A DNA stretch of 64,000 nucleotides. Origin: Turritopsis dohrnii. Taxonomy: Eukaryota > Cnidaria > Hydrozoa > Anthoathecata > Oceaniidae. Under the pieces are notes generated by a model that was given only the letters and a program-made list of their open reading frames with translations, was not told the origin of the DNA and did not search any database. Position numbers and translations under genes: made by a program. The stretch spans positions 1-64,000 of the forward strand of contig BQMF02000490.1 in NCBI GenBank assembly GCA_027922465.2, read 5' to 3'. Position 1 is the first letter of the stretch. Every line of letters starts with the position of its first letter. Positions 51,095-63,106 of this stretch are shown one piece after another.

Positions 51095-52091
51095 TGACAA
51101 GAAAGAGCTAGAAGTAAAAAATGGGACGATCAAATATACAGATGAGTATAAATACTTAGGTGACACAATACAAGCCAATGGCAAAAAGACGAAAAGTATT
51201 GCTGGAAAGAGGAAAAACGCTATCTTATCTGTGGCAAATATTAGAAAATGGAGCAGTTATGGCACGGTAGGAGATATGGAAATAATGATAAAAATGCTCA
51301 TGTATGAAGCTATAACAATCCCTAGCATACTGCACAACACTGAAACGTGGGGGAGTATAAAAAAGAATGAAATTGACGAACTCGAAAAAATACAGAAAGA
51401 TTGTTTGACCTCGCTACTAGGACAAAAGAAAAACACAAGTTACTGGGGTTTACTGAGCGAATGTGGTTTGTGGCCCATACAGCACCGAATAAATGAAAGA
51501 AGATTAATGTTTACCCACAATATTTTGAACTCAGGTAATAAAAGACAAGCAAAGGCTGTAATGGAAAAGTTCATTAATCACAAAATACCAGGCTCATGGA
51601 GTGATGTTGTAGATGAAATTGAGACAACATATGGGTTGGAAGTAACTGATGCAACAAAAGTAACGAAAAATGAATGGAAACATGAAATATCCAATAAAAT
51701 AAACGATGTTGTACATCAACAGAAAGAACAAGAAAGGATAAAGAAAAGGAAGATGAAATACCTAGTCCAAGAACAAGGAAAACAATGGTATTTATACAAA
51801 CTAACACCAAGTGAGGTAAAAAAGTTGATGGAACTGAGACTCAGGATGAATTTGGTAAAAGTCAACTACAAAAACCTACATGGTAAAGATATCAACTGCC
51901 CTATGTGTGAAAAAGAAGAAGATTCAAACGAACATCAATTGGATTGTGAAAAAACTAAAAAGATAACAGAAAAGCTGAGAAGCAACAAAACATACGAAGA
52001 ATATCTTAAAAGTGAAAACGTCGGAGAAGTGAAAGAATTCCTTGCAGTAGTAAAAGAAATTGAAGAAGCAAGAAGTAGCTGTCTCATTTAA
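51087..52091 (+). CDS. LINE RT C-terminal region with a Cys/His motif
   Basis: 334 residues, open. It begins after the palm domain: KYTDEYKYLGDTIQANGK is the thumb-proximal KYLG motif of non-LTR RTs. A helical domain (ILHNTETWGSIKKNEIDELE) follows, then a basic region and a C-terminal zinc-knuckle-like CPMCEKEEDSNEHQLDC (C-x2-C...H-x4-C). It has no promoter or start of its own; it is the intact distal part of a truncated LINE. Confidence 0.6.
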   Translation: MIDDKKELEVKNGTIKYTDEYKYLGDTIQANGKKTKSIAGKRKNAILSVANIRKWSSYGTVGDMEIMIKMLMYEAITIPSILHNTETWGSIKKNEIDELEKIQKDCLTSLLGQKKNTSYWGLLSECGLWPIQHRINERRLMFTHNILNSGNKRQAKAVMEKFINHKIPGSWSDVVDEIETTYGLEVTDATKVTKNEWKHEISNKINDVVHQQKEQERIKKRKMKYLVQEQGKQWYLYKLTPSEVKKLMELRLRMNLVKVNYKNLHGKDINCPMCEKEEDSNEHQLDCEKTKKITEKLRSNKTYEEYLKSENVGEVKEFLAVVKEIEEARSSCLI

Positions 52092-52182
52092 TCAAATAAA
52101 AGATCTATCTTCGTTAAAAAGTTGCACTCAGAAAAAAGGAAAAAAGGAAAAAAAGAAAAAAAGGAAAAAGGGAAGAAAAGAG

Positions 52183-52240
<58 letters not shown>

Positions 52241-52241
<1 letters not shown>

Positions 52242-52800
52242 CCTTGCACTTCTAAAATTTATATTTGAAGGTAGCATTTCCAGACCAAAAAATCAAATTT
52301 GTCAAAAAGCTATGAAACTATGCTGATTGGATAGATCTTTTCAAGAGAAAAAAAATGAGGGGTCATACACCTCTCAACGATAAGCCGTTCCGAAGTTATA
52401 GGAAATTTAGTATTGGAAATTTGGGGCAATTCTTGACATTCTGTTAGATATTTTCCCTATAGTTTTCAACTGTAATAATATGTCTAATGGCACCAAAACA
52501 TTGGATTTTTTCTTGAAAGTAAGGTTGAAGAATATTGTCATAACTTTTTAACATTTCATAATTTGGACTTTATATTTTCAGCGTATATTTGAATAACCAT
52601 TTACTACAAAGAGCAATATTTGTTTTCAATTAATACTATCCATAGCAACAGGGATCTCCCCCATGGCAACAACACATAAAATAGGGCTAAAACAAGAATT
52701 TACAGGCAAAAGCTCCAAAAAACAGATACTTTACTACTTCAAACTAAGGTGGAGCAAAGAAACATTAAGTTAGCGGAACCAAATTACACATTACTTCAAG
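52241..52800. other. Non-coding, nothing recognised
   Basis: A+T-rich flank of the LINE. No supported feature. Confidence 0.4.
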
Positions 52801-53710
52801 GTTTACCCCAAATTTTCCCTAGCAACGGGGTAAAATCAAGACAAAAGGCACATTTCAAGTAGTTACAATACTAGAAATGGGGCAACTGAAAACTTTTGAC
52901 TCTGGTTAACAGAAAATAAGTAAATATGAGGTGTGGTGATAAAACATTCTAGTGAATTTCATAATTTACCCCAAATTTTCCCTAGCGACGGGGTAAAATC
53001 AAGACAAAATGCACTTTTCAAATACCGTATTTCCTCTATTAAGCGCCCGGGCGCTTATAAAATTTTTTCGAAAATTAGGAGGGCGCTTATTGGAGGGGGG
53101 CGCTTAAAAGAGGGGGGCGCTTATAAAATTATTTCAAAAAACCCCTACAAAAAATTGTAAGAGGTGTTAAAAATAAATACTTATTTCCACTTTTATTATT
53201 TTCTATAAAAACTATGTACAGAAAACAGAAGAAATATCAGGTATGGTTCATGTAATGTTTTCCAACTCTATATCTATGTCGTCATCTTCTTCTTAATCGG
53301 AGTCTATTAGAATGTTTGGATCATCTTCCACGTCTCGTTGAAAAGATCTACAAGCAGTTGGCTGACTGTTTTGGCTAGTTTCTAATAAGCGCCCGGGCGC
53401 TTATCTAGGATTTTGTCTCTAACATTGTAACTCTAATAAGCGCCCGGGCGCTTATTAGAGGGGGGCGCTTATAAAATTATTTTTGGATTAACAGGGGCGC
53501 TTATTAGAGGGGGGCGCTTAAAAGAGGGGGGCGCTAAAAAGAGGAAATACGGTAGTTACAATACTAGAAATGGGGCAACTGACAACTTTTGACTCTGTTT
53601 AAACAGAAAATAAGTAAATATGGTGTGTGGTGCTTATATACTAGTGAATTTCAAGATTTACCCCAAATTTTCCCTAGCAACAAGGTAAAATCAAGAGACG
53701 ACAAACAAGA
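52801..53710 (+). repeat. Tandem repeat of about 170 bp, three units, one holding a MITE
   Basis: Units begin TTTACCCCAAATTTTCCCTA at about 52802, 52967 and 53657 and contain GTTACAATACTAGAAATGGG and ACTTTTGACTCTG. The second unit is split by the MITE at 53023-53554. The uninterrupted first unit shows the empty site. No coding capacity. Confidence 0.8.
53023..53554. mobile_element. GGGCGCTTATT-family MITE with a local empty site
   Basis: Ends TACCGTATTTCCTCTATTAA and the complement of AAAGAGGAAATACGGTA, with many GGGCGCTTAT blocks inside. In the first tandem unit the corresponding site reads TTTCAAGTAGTTACAAT. Here the same TTTCAA and GTTACAAT lie on either side, with TA at both ends. The TA duplication is therefore proven within the window. 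Tc1/mariner type. Confidence 0.85.
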
Positions 53711-53730
53711 CGTATCATAAAAACATTATT

Positions 53731-55181
53731 GTGACAGTTTATGGGAAAAGGATAACAAGCTAAATTTCGATTTAAATCGAAATTTTGATTTTCGATTATT
53801 TAAAGCTAAATTTCGATTTTTTTAAATCGAAATTTAGCTTCAAAAAATCGAAATCGAAATCGAAATTTAGCTTCTAAAAAATCGAAATTTAGCTTCTCGA
53901 AATCGAAATCGAAATTTAGCTTCTAAAATTCGAAATCGAAATTTAGATTCTAAAAAAATCGATTTTTGAATTCTAAATGGAGTACCATTATCGCTGTTAA
54001 AAAGTTTTGTTTATATTTTTCACATCGGTATGCGCCATTTTGGTTTTTGAGCGGGGGACTTTGTTACTTCGCTAAATCGAAATAAAAAGTTTCCGAAAAA
54101 TATCCATCAAGTTTACATTTCTATATCGTTTCGTTTTTATAATCTGGTCATCTGTCGTCAGTGATCTTTTATTGAATCTAATGCTCCCGTTATGGACTTC
54201 GTCTCATGATAAAAGACAATAAAAAAATACGTATATAACAGGTTATATACTTTCATTAAAATAAAGGTGAGTATAACAAAAGCTGTTAAAATATTTTCAT
54301 TTGTCTCTCTCCTCCTTTGAACCTTGAAATTTTTAAGGCCGACCTCCAGTTGTGCGTATGAACGTCCGCTCGGCGCCGGTTACAGCGGTTACAGCGTACG
54401 GTTTCTATTCTTAACAACTTTAGCAGTAACTGTCGTTTCTTTTATATCTAACTGAATGAGAACCAGGTATTAGTTCAGTATTAAACACTAACGCGTGCTA
54501 CCTGTAATTATACTGAATTCGGTACAACAACAACATCTAGAATTTACATAATTTAAGCCGAAAAGGATTCTTATTGGTTAAGAAGCCGCGAAACTTTTAC
54601 CAGCCAATCGGATTGCAAGAAGTATGTCAACACGAAAATTAATGCAAAACAGAAGCGAAAGAAAGTAGAATTTCAGCATGTTGCGACATCCATCAAAAGT
54701 TTAAACTTTTGAAATTTTTTGTTGTAAAGTGAATATACATTTTCATTGTTTCTATTGGCTATATACCAATAAAACTTTATATGATTAGTGGTCACACAAA
54801 AAAGCAAAATGTACGGTTTAGTGTTCCCATTATAACGAAACATTTACAATGACAACAAAATCTTATTTACGTAACACTTATTCTTATGATTAACATCGAT
54901 TCTGGTTAAAGATTTTCTGATTTATGAAATCGAATAATTAGATTCTTTTAAAATCGAATAATTTAGATTTTTAAAATCGAATAATTTAGATTCTTTTAAA
55001 ATCGAAATTTAGCTTCAAAAAATCGAAATCGAAATTTAGCTTCTAAAAAATCGAAATTTAGCTTCTAAAAATCGAAATCGAAATTGAAATTTAGATTTCA
55101 TAAAATCGATTTTTTGCAGCTAAATTTTGATTTTAAAAGAATCGAAATTTAGCTTGTTATCCTTTTCCCATAAACCGTCGA
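53731..55181. mobile_element. GTGAC-ended DNA element with TCGAAATTTAGCTTC arrays
   Basis: The left end GTGACAGTTTATGGGAAAAG and the right end CTTTTCCCATAAACCGTC mirror each other, both running into GATAACAAGCTAAATTTCG or its complement. The subterminal arrays are AATCGAAATTTAGCTTC units. The core contains TATGCGCCATTTT and AGTTAGAACCAG-like segments shared, inverted, with the 41788 element. The right terminal GAC is slightly degraded. No ORF recognised. Confidence 0.75.
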
Positions 55182-56459
55182 AAAAAAGATATTTCTTCTT
55201 GGAAACACATTTTGTGTTGTGTGTCTTCAAAAGTGCAACAGCAGGAAACTTTATTTGTGAGAAATGTTTCAAAGATGTTGCGAAAAAACAGCTCTGATAT
55301 TTTTTAATGAGCAGGATTGCTGACAAAATACAAGAGTGAGATTGATATTCTTTGTCGGTTTCTATGTGCATTTAAAACATTCATAGATTATAATATGTTA
55401 TGTTGCATTGCAAATTGTGGAAATAGCAACTCTTCAAAAGTCCAATTCAATAAGTTTTTTGTGTAAATTTACAAATTTTCATGTGAAGGTGCTTAGTAGA
55501 AATCTGGTAAAGAGGGCAACAACAACAACAATAACCTAGGACTGATATCTTTCACAGGCAAAGCATGGAAATTTAATTTTTGAAGTATCCCAACAAAACA
55601 AGAAAACAAGAAAAGAACAACAAAAACAAGAAATCTACAAGACATACTGCATTATGACATACGGCATTATGAAAAGAAATCACGCGGGTACGGGATATGG
55701 CAGACAACTTGTTTATAAAGCGCGGGAAAATTTGACTTTGCGGAAAAACGTGGCGTGGCGGAATGTCCCCAAGTTCTTATTGAATTCTCAATTGTTCTTC
55801 TATAAAGTATATATCCCTAAAGCCATTTTCCTCTGTTGTGCATGCAAAGAGTTGTATTGTGTTTGTTTTTTTTAATGATAGTATAATAAAAATATTTCAA
55901 TTATACACACACTAAAGGGATTCTTGCGTCCAAAATGATATTTCAAGAGATGATAGAACTCGCAAAGTTGTTTAAAAACTCATTTTACTGTTTTGGGATA
56001 TTCTGTTTCCTTGGGCAGAATTTAAAAATCATCAAATTATGCAACGCGATGTATATATATATATAATATATAGATAGTATTATGTTAGTGAGTAAACTTC
56101 TGAAATAAAAAATATTATGACTTCAAACTTCTATCAATCAACTTAATATTATACAAAACCAGTGCAGTGAAAGCAATATAGCAGTTGTGGGGTGCATGTG
56201 TAGACTTAGGGTTTGACAGAATAGAGTAGAAGTGCACATTTGCGACTAATTAAATAAACAAGCAAACCAAAAGAAAAAAAACACTTTATATTCTGGCATC
56301 TACACAGCAGGCAAGATCAAAATCATTGACCACCTCTGTGTGGGATTTGGTGTTCAAGGTTCTGCCAAAATCACCGATGCAAAGGAGTGAATTTCTTCAG
56401 TGAGAGGCCTGCATCCCAAATCAAACGCTACATTTTTGTGAGAAATATATATATACTTA
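55182..56459. other. Non-coding, nothing recognised
   Basis: A+T-rich. Around 56400-56450 a short forward fragment of the TTGTGCATACC repeat (GCATCCCAAATCAAACGCTA) precedes the inverted copy. No gene. Confidence 0.4.
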
Positions 56460-56908
56460 GTAACCTGGGTAAAAATTTTTACCAAACTTAACTTCGAAAA
56501 CAATAGGTCAAATCCACCATTCCCATACCCCGTGACGAAAAAATAAATCCTAGAATCGCAGCTCAAAAGTGTATCTATGTTGTAGAGCTCGAAAAACTGA
56601 TCAAAAATGTGTATAGGATCGTTTCGCTACGACCAACCGTTACAGAGATATTGTCGATTAAAGATTTTGATGACGTCCCGCAATACCAAAAATAATTTAG
56701 GCCCAAATTTTGTGTCACCCCAGGGATGCAATGCAATGATTCCCCGTGATAGATTAAAAAACTGATGTCACGGCACTTGCTACTATATAATAATCGTAAA
56801 AAAACGCATGGCCTAACGAAAAATATGACCACGATTAAGAAGATTTTGACCTTAAAATTCAACAAAATTTATCACTCTCTAAAATAAAAGTGTGACACAC
56901 ACTCGCTA
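56460..56908 (-). repeat. Inverted third copy of the TTGTGCATACC repeat
   Basis: Complementary to the 40911-44055 repeat over GTTGTAGAGCTCGAAAAACT, GATCGTTTCGCTACGACCAA and the CACTCTCTAAAATAAAAGTG end. Somewhat diverged and slightly shortened. Confidence 0.7.
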
Positions 56909-56933
56909 TTATATATAAGATAGGAGAACTAAT

Positions 56934-58290
56934 ATGGATAACTTACATTTTTTGAGGATCAGCAACTTTAGTCTAGAAGAAAAAGTTGATGAATCTTATG
57001 ACTTGATGACTAATGTAGAAATCCAGAGGGAATCTCTGGAACAGTATAATAGAAGGAAAGCCTGGAGATTGACGGTATTCCTAATGATGTTAGTAATGAA
57101 GATCTGGAAGGTAAGTGCCTTGAAGTTTTAAGAGCAGCAGATATTGTAATCACGAAAGAGGATGTTAAGGCCTGTCACAGACTCTGTTAGCCAAAGAAAA
57201 GTAAAAAAAACTTTTATGAAACAATTATTACAGACCAATTTCATTGTTATCGAATTTGGATAAAATTTATGAAAAACTGATATATCAACAGGTTTATCAG
57301 TTTCTTCAAAATACTTGAGTTATTTATTCTCATGGCTTGAAAAAATATTTTAAGAATTTTTCCCAGTAACCACATTAAATACCTTGGAATTTTGATTGGT
57401 TCTAACTTGAATAGGAAATCTCAAATTGACATTATAGCGGTCAAACTGAAACGTGCCAATGGAATTTTATGTAAACTTAGACACATGGTACCCAGAGAGA
57501 CCCTCATTTCAATCTACTTTGCCCTGTTTAACTCACACCTAAATTGTTGTGCACAAATATGGGGTCAACCTGTATCTGTATGTACGACGGAGCACATCTC
57601 TGCAAAATTGTGCTGTTTGTATAATGTGTTTTGCAGACTTTGATGCCCCAGTAGAACCTTTGATTGCTAAATTGGGTTTATTTAAGTTTACTGACTTAAT
57701 TCATTAATTAATGTAAAAAAGTTACATTCTGTGTATCATGCTTAACTCCCCTCACCCCTACTCGACACATTTGCAGTAGATTTCTCTCACGCCTACAATA
57801 CTCGTGCTTCTACCAGAGGACTCATTAACTCCAGTCTTGTTAGAACCTCCTGTTTTGGCCTCAAATCTGTTTAGACACCAGTCTATGCTATCTTGGCACT
57901 TTTGTCATACCATAGTCAAGGACTCCAAATTGATGGATCTGTCTTTGCCTAAATTGAAATCTACTCTTAAATCCACATTTCATAACTCCTATTTGATTGT
58001 TTGATTATTATATTTTTCTTCTTTCTTTACCTGCTTCACTCATTTACACTGTAAAGTAGATTTGTTTTTCAGCCTGTTCTTAGTTTGTCTTGTCTTGTCA
58101 TGCGATGTCCCGTGGTTGTTTTGTGATGTCCTTGGTGTCCGTCACGCTTTACTAGCTTTGCTAATTTTGGCGGTCTCCATTGTAATTTGCCCTTTTCAGT
58201 TATATCTGCATCATCAATGAAATAAGTATCGTTGTACATATTGGTGGTGGTCTATGAAAATATATGTCAAATTGATTGATTGATTGATTC
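56934..58290 (+). mobile_element. LINE relic (ORF1 piece and RT C-terminus) with TGAT tail
   Basis: 56934-57190 encodes, across frames, ESLEQYNRRK then the pattern of an RRM-type ORF1 (IDGIPNDVSNEDLEG, KACHRL). After a deletion, 57392-57643 carries LKRANGILCKLRHMVPRETL and YFALFNSHLNCCAQIWGQP, the C-terminal end of an RT. It ends with TTGATTGATTGATTGATT near 58270-58287, the short tandem tail usual for CR1/L2-type LINEs. No functional frame remains. Confidence 0.65.
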
Positions 58291-58660
58291 TAGATTTTTG
58301 TAGCACGATTTCCATTGCAATTGTGTAAACATGAACTATATAACGTTTGAAATGAGAAGAGTTTAAATGACATGTCTGATTTGTTTAGATGATATAATCA
58401 AAAGAAACTTGAAATGAATGGAGTAAGAGTAGAAAATGTGGAGCCAAGGATTGAAATGTGAAGGTTCAGGTATTATATACAAGTGAAATTATTATTGATT
58501 ATTCAAGCCTCGAAATAATTTTTTGAGGACAGTTGGACAAAATGTCCGGTACATTTTAAATCTGGTCGGACATGTCCGATAATCATTACTTGCTGACATA
58601 ATAAACTTGATTAACTGTTGATAACACAAATAAATTACTTTTGCTTGAAAAAATACATAA
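58291..58660. other. Non-coding, nothing recognised
   Basis: A+T-rich. The motif GGACAAAATGTCCGGTACA with the inverted GGTCGGACATGTCC (58530-58580) may be a decayed MITE end. Confidence 0.35.
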
Positions 58661-59129
58661 CAGGGTGGTTAACAGGGCTGGAAAAGCTGGAAAAAAGCTT
58701 GTTTTTAAGAAATGGGCTGGAAAAGCTGGGAAAAGGTCCCTTTTTCAAGCTAAAGGGCTGGAAAAGCTGGATTTTTAATTTTCGTGCACAATGTTTTTTT
58801 TTTACTTTCAGGACATTAATCTTCTTGAAATTTCTATTTTTGCTATGTTTGCTACAAGTAATCTAATTTTCGGATTTTAAACAGGTTATGTCTAATTCTA
58901 AATTCTAATATTTCTCACAGTGAGATATGTGATCAAATACCAGTATTAAAGAGCATTAAATTGACATTTAAGCTGGCGTATGCTACTATGATAAGGGCTG
59001 GATTTATGTACCTTTTTTTGCCTTGAGGCTTGAATTAAGTACCATTTTCAACACTTCAAGGCTGGGAAATTGCCTCAAATTTGATAAAAAAAGCTGGATT
59101 TTTGTTTCAGAAATTTGTTAACCACCCTG
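58661..59129. mobile_element. MITE with CAGGGTGGTTAACA ends
   Basis: CAGGGTGGTTAACAGGGCTG at the left and AATTTGTTAACCACCCTG at the right are inverted and flanked by CATAA on both sides (58656-58660, 59130-59134). Internal AGGGCTGGAAAAGCTGG repeats. hAT-like ends but a short duplication. Confidence 0.65.
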
Positions 59130-59145
59130 CATAATTTACAAGTAC

Positions 59146-59799
59146 AATTTACATAATTTAAGCCGAAAAGGATTCTTATTGGTTAAGAAGCCGCGAAACT
59201 TTTACCAGCCAATCGGCTTGCAAGAAGTATGTCAACACGAAAATTAATGCAAAACAGAAGCGAAAGAAAGTAGAATTTCAGCATGTTGCGACATCCATCA
59301 AAAGTTAACAGCCGGACGTTTAAACTTTTGAATTTTTTTGTTGTAAAGTGAATATACATTTTCATTGTTTCCATTGGCTATATACCAATAAAACTTTATA
59401 TGATTAGTGGTCACACAAGAAAGCAAAATGTATGGTTTAGTGTTCCCATTATAACGAAACATTTACAATGACAACAAAATCTTATTTACGTAACACTTAT
59501 TCTTATGATTAACATCGATTCTAGTTAAGAAATCGATTTTCTGATTTATGAAATCGAATAATCAGATTCTTTTAAAATCGAATAATTTAGATTCTTTTAA
59601 AATCGAATAATTTAGGTTCTTTTGAAATCGAAATTTAGATTCTTTTAAAATCGAATAATTTAGGTTCTAAAAGATCGAAATTTAGCTTCTAAAAATCGAT
59701 ATCGAAATTTAGATTTCATAAAATCAATTTTTTGCAGCTAAATTTCGATTTTAATAGAATCGAAATTTAGCTTGTTATCCTTTTCCCATAAACTGTCAC
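59146..59799. mobile_element. 5'-truncated copy of the 53731 element
   Basis: Matches 54541 to the end of the 53731 element almost base for base (TTTAAGCCGAAAAGGATTCT; CAGCCAATCGG), with different numbers of AATCGAATAATTTAG units. It ends in an intact CTGTCAC terminus, which shows the correct element end. The left part is missing. Confidence 0.8.
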
Positions 59800-60063
59800 A
59801 ATTATTCATTTCAATGCGCCCTTTCCCACCCTTAATTTTGATGTAGTGCATCCTGGGAGCGAAATGCTGCTAAAACTTTATGTCAACAAGTAGCAACAAT
59901 CAATCGAATTAGTCTTACAGATAATATAAAAACAACATTACTTGAAGAATATTGAATCAAGACGTTTACAACCACGTATCCCATGTATTTGACATGAGAC
60001 AAATTTATCAAGGAGAAAGAAAAAGTCAGGCAAGTTGCATAGATTATTTATTATAATCAAAGA
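59800..60063. other. Non-coding, nothing recognised
   Basis: A+T-rich flank. No supported feature. Confidence 0.4.
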
Positions 60064-60975
60064 AAATCAAAGAAAATCAAAGAAAAAACACAAAAAAAAC
60101 CAGCTTCAAAACCCAATTCGATTAACCCGGCCCCACTGAACATATCTTTCACAAATGTCCGTGGTTTTCGTACAAATTTCTCTCACATTCATGCTTTCAT
60201 TTCTAACAACTCTCCTCACATCCTTGCAATTTCGGAGACTAATCTGAATTCCAATATTGACACAGAAAATGATTTTCTCTTTCAAGGTTATCTTCCTCTA
60301 CGTCGTAAGGACTCTAAAACCCACATGCATGGCCTTGGTGTATACCTTCGAGACAATTTACCTATAACTCGTGTGAGTGATCTGGAGGATCCTGATTTGC
60401 CATACATGTGCTTTCGTCTTTCGTTGCTCCATTCAACAAGCTATCTGTTCTTTCTTTATCGATCTCCATCATCCCAAGACTGTTCTGTTATAGACTCTAT
60501 ATCTGAAAGTATTGACAAGGCCCTATCAATTCATGACAGTGCCAACATATTTGTTTTTGGTGACTTCAATGTTCATCATGAAAAATGGCTCAAATTCTCA
60601 AATGGAATCTCTCACTCAGGAATTCATACTCTAAATTTTGCCCTATCTCAATCTCTTCACCAAATCATTGACTTCCCTACTCCCTTTCCTGATCGTGATG
60701 ATCAATCTCCATCTCTACTTGATCTCTTTTTAACATCAAATCCTGATATCTGTAAAGCATCTAGTGAAGCTCCTCTTGGCAACTCTGACCATGATGTAGT
60801 TTCTGTCTTAACATCTCTTAATTGCAAAGCTGCTTCTGAATCGCCTTTTCATCGCACTCTCTTCAGTTATGAACGTGGTGAATGGGATAATTTTCGAGAC
60901 TTTCTTCGCGATGTCCCCTGGTATAATGTGTTTTCAAATCCAGCTGAAAAATGTGGAAGTTACATCTTGGCTTAC
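60064..60975 (+). pseudogene. LINE endonuclease domain
   Basis: Open in one frame from about 60064 (first ATG at 60325). Motifs: NVRGFRTNFSHIHAF and AISETNL near the start, FVFGDFNVHHEKWL in the middle, and LLDLFLTSNPDI and GNSDHDVVSVL near the end, i.e. the catalytic E, D, D and H positions of APE-type endonucleases. The frame changes near 60960. Confidence 0.8.
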
Positions 60976-62972
60976 ATCTGGTATTGAAGCATTTATCCCC
61001 AGTAGAAAATTTCGTGTTAAACCTCACTCCTCTCCCTGGTTCTCACCTGCTTGTGCTGCAGCAATTGCTCACAGAAATCTTTACCTTCATCAATATCAAC
61101 GTGAGAAGTCTTCTTATAATAAGGTTCTTTTCAACCAAGCACGAAATCACTGCAAATCTGTCATTAATAATGCAAAGTCTACATCAACAAGAAACTCGTA
61201 ATCGTATCTCTTCACAAAAAATTGGCTCTCAAGATTTTTGGCGCATCATTAAAAGTGTCACCAACAATAAAAGGTCATCCATTCCTCCCATTTTCAATGG
61301 TCCAGAGGTTTTATCATCATCTAAGGATAAAGCTGAACTCTTCTCTAATATTTTCAGTACTAACTCTACCCTTGATGACTCTGACCATGCTGTTCCGGAA
61401 TTTCCCTTGAGGACTAATAAAGTACTGGATAGCTGCTTTATCACACCAGCTAAAATATCTTCCATCATTTCAAATCTTGATGCTTCTAAGGCTACTGGCC
61501 CTGATGGAATTCCTGTCATCCTATTTCAAAAGTGTGCACCTGAATTATCTCCTGTACTTTCTCGTCTATATAACAAGTGCATAGCTGAATCTTGCTTTCC
61601 TTCATCTTGGAAGTTTGCCTCTGTAATTCCAGTCTTTAAAAATTATGGTGATCGATCTAATCCACGAAATTACAGACCCATTAGTCTCCTACCAGTTATG
61701 AGTAAAATTTTTGAGGCCTTTATCAATAATGCTCTTGTTAATCACCTTGAATCTAATAACCTCTTCTCAGATTCTCAATATGGCTTTCGCTCCCAACGCT
61801 CAACTGCTGACCTTACAGTGATAACTGATAGAATTTACACTGCACTAGATAAATCTGGGGAGGCAAGAGCTGTTGCTCTTGACATATCCAAGGCATTTGA
61901 TAAAGTATGGCATACTGGTCTTTTGAAAAAGCTTGCTGCATATGGAGTTAAGGGTCTCTTTTATGAGATGATTCGTTCCTCCTTGGTAATCGTAGGCTTA
62001 AGGTTGTTTTAGACGGGCAATCATCATCGACACATTCCATCAATGCAGGTGTTCCCCAAGGTTCTGTCCTTGGGCCAACCCTTTTTCTTCTTTTCATCAA
62101 TGATCTGCCTGATGACATTATTTCCAAGCTTGCCATCTATGCTGATGATTCAACCATCTATTCCTGTACTCCAAAATCAGATTTTGTTCAGCCAGGTAGA
62201 AATGGCAGGCGAAATTGAGTTTGATCTGCAATCTATAGTTGAGTGGGGAGAGAAATGGCTGGTCACATTCAATTCCACAAAAACGAAACTTCTATCTGTA
62301 AATCATACTAAAGATCCCTTTTTACTGTCAATTTCCATGAATGGCACCCAGTTGGAAGAAAACAACTCCTTTCCTCTCCTCGGCATCACTTTTTCACAGG
62401 ACTTCTCCTGGTGCTCCTACATTGAGGCAATCGCTAAGTCAGCCTCGATGAAGGTGGGCTCCCTTCTTCGTGCAAGAGCATACCTCAGCCCTGATGCCAT
62501 TCTTTACTTCTATAAATCTACTATTCGACCTTGTATTGAGTATTGTTGCCATATCTGGGGTGGTGCACCCTCTGATTCTCTAAATCTTTTAGATCGTATC
62601 CAGAAAAGAATCTGTAATGCTGTAGGTGATGAACTTGCAAGTAAACTTCACACACTCTCCCATCGCAGATCTGTGGCATCTCTTTGCCTCTTTTATAAAT
62701 ACTTTTACGGAAAATGTTCAACTGAGCTCTCTTCTCTCATCCCTGCATTAAAGACTTTCAAGCGAAACACAAGATATTCATCTAATTGCCATGATCACAC
62801 TGTCAGCATCCCAAAATCATCAAAGAATTTTTACCAACAAAGTTTCATTCCTCGCTCCTCCACTCTCTGGAATTCTTTACCCCAGTCTGTTTTTCCTTCT
62901 CATTATAATCTTCAACACTTTAAATGTAATATCCATCGTCACCTTTCCTCCTTGTACCTCAATACACATTAG
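60976..62972 (+). pseudogene. LINE reverse transcriptase, several frameshifts
   Basis: The coding blocks, spread over frames, are: KPHSSPWFSPACAAAI (frame changes near 61180), KATGPDGIPVILFQK, NPRNYRPISLLPVMSK, QYGFRSQRSTADL and ALDISKAFDKVWH. After a shift near 61975 come NAGVPQGSVLGP and the catalytic YADDSTIY. After another near 62200 come EWGEKWLVTFNSTKT and a C-terminal part to SSLYLNTH. At least four frame changes; not functional. The motif set fits the CR1/jockey group. Confidence 0.8.
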
Positions 62973-63019
62973 TGGTATTAAACCTTGTATTGAGCGACTA
63001 ATTAAAAAAAAAAAAAATA

Positions 63020-63106
63020 TGTGACGTTCCAGGGGATTTTGATAACAAACAATATTAACGGTAATATCATTAATATCGCTAATGGAATTATAGATTAACG
63101 TTATCA
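63020..63106. mobile_element. Left end of a third GTGAC element
   Basis: GTGACGTTCCAGGGGATTTT followed by GATAACAAAC matches the terminus of the 41788 element almost exactly, but the subterminal array is different (TTAATATCGCTAATGG type). It is interrupted at about 63106 by the hAT-like element; the other end is beyond or lost. Confidence 0.6.

Larger units (their letters stand above)
50630..52240 (+). mobile_element. 5'-truncated LINE with a poly(A) tail
   Basis: It starts inside the reverse-transcriptase domain (FDKLWLKDCLVTLWMKGMKA, then VKQGTV) and continues with a catalytic FVDDIATAG (50852-51094) and a long intact C-terminal ORF (51087-52091). It ends in an A/G-rich tract and about 60 A at 52180-52240. 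The 5' end lies just inside the right flank of the 49894 MITE. Typical dead-on-arrival LINE insertion. Confidence 0.8.
60064..63018 (+). mobile_element. Nearly full-length CR1/jockey-group LINE, frameshifted
   Basis: An apurinic-endonuclease domain followed by a reverse transcriptase, ending with an A-rich tail at about 63002-63017. Direct AAAGAAAATC repeats precede the coding part (60058-60090). ORF1 is not recognised upstream, so the element is 5'-truncated or ORF2-only. See the two pseudogene entries for motifs. Confidence 0.8.

Noticed and set aside
52060..52326. Lysine-rich ORF over the poly(A) tract
   Set aside because: Translation of the LINE poly(A) tail, not a gene.
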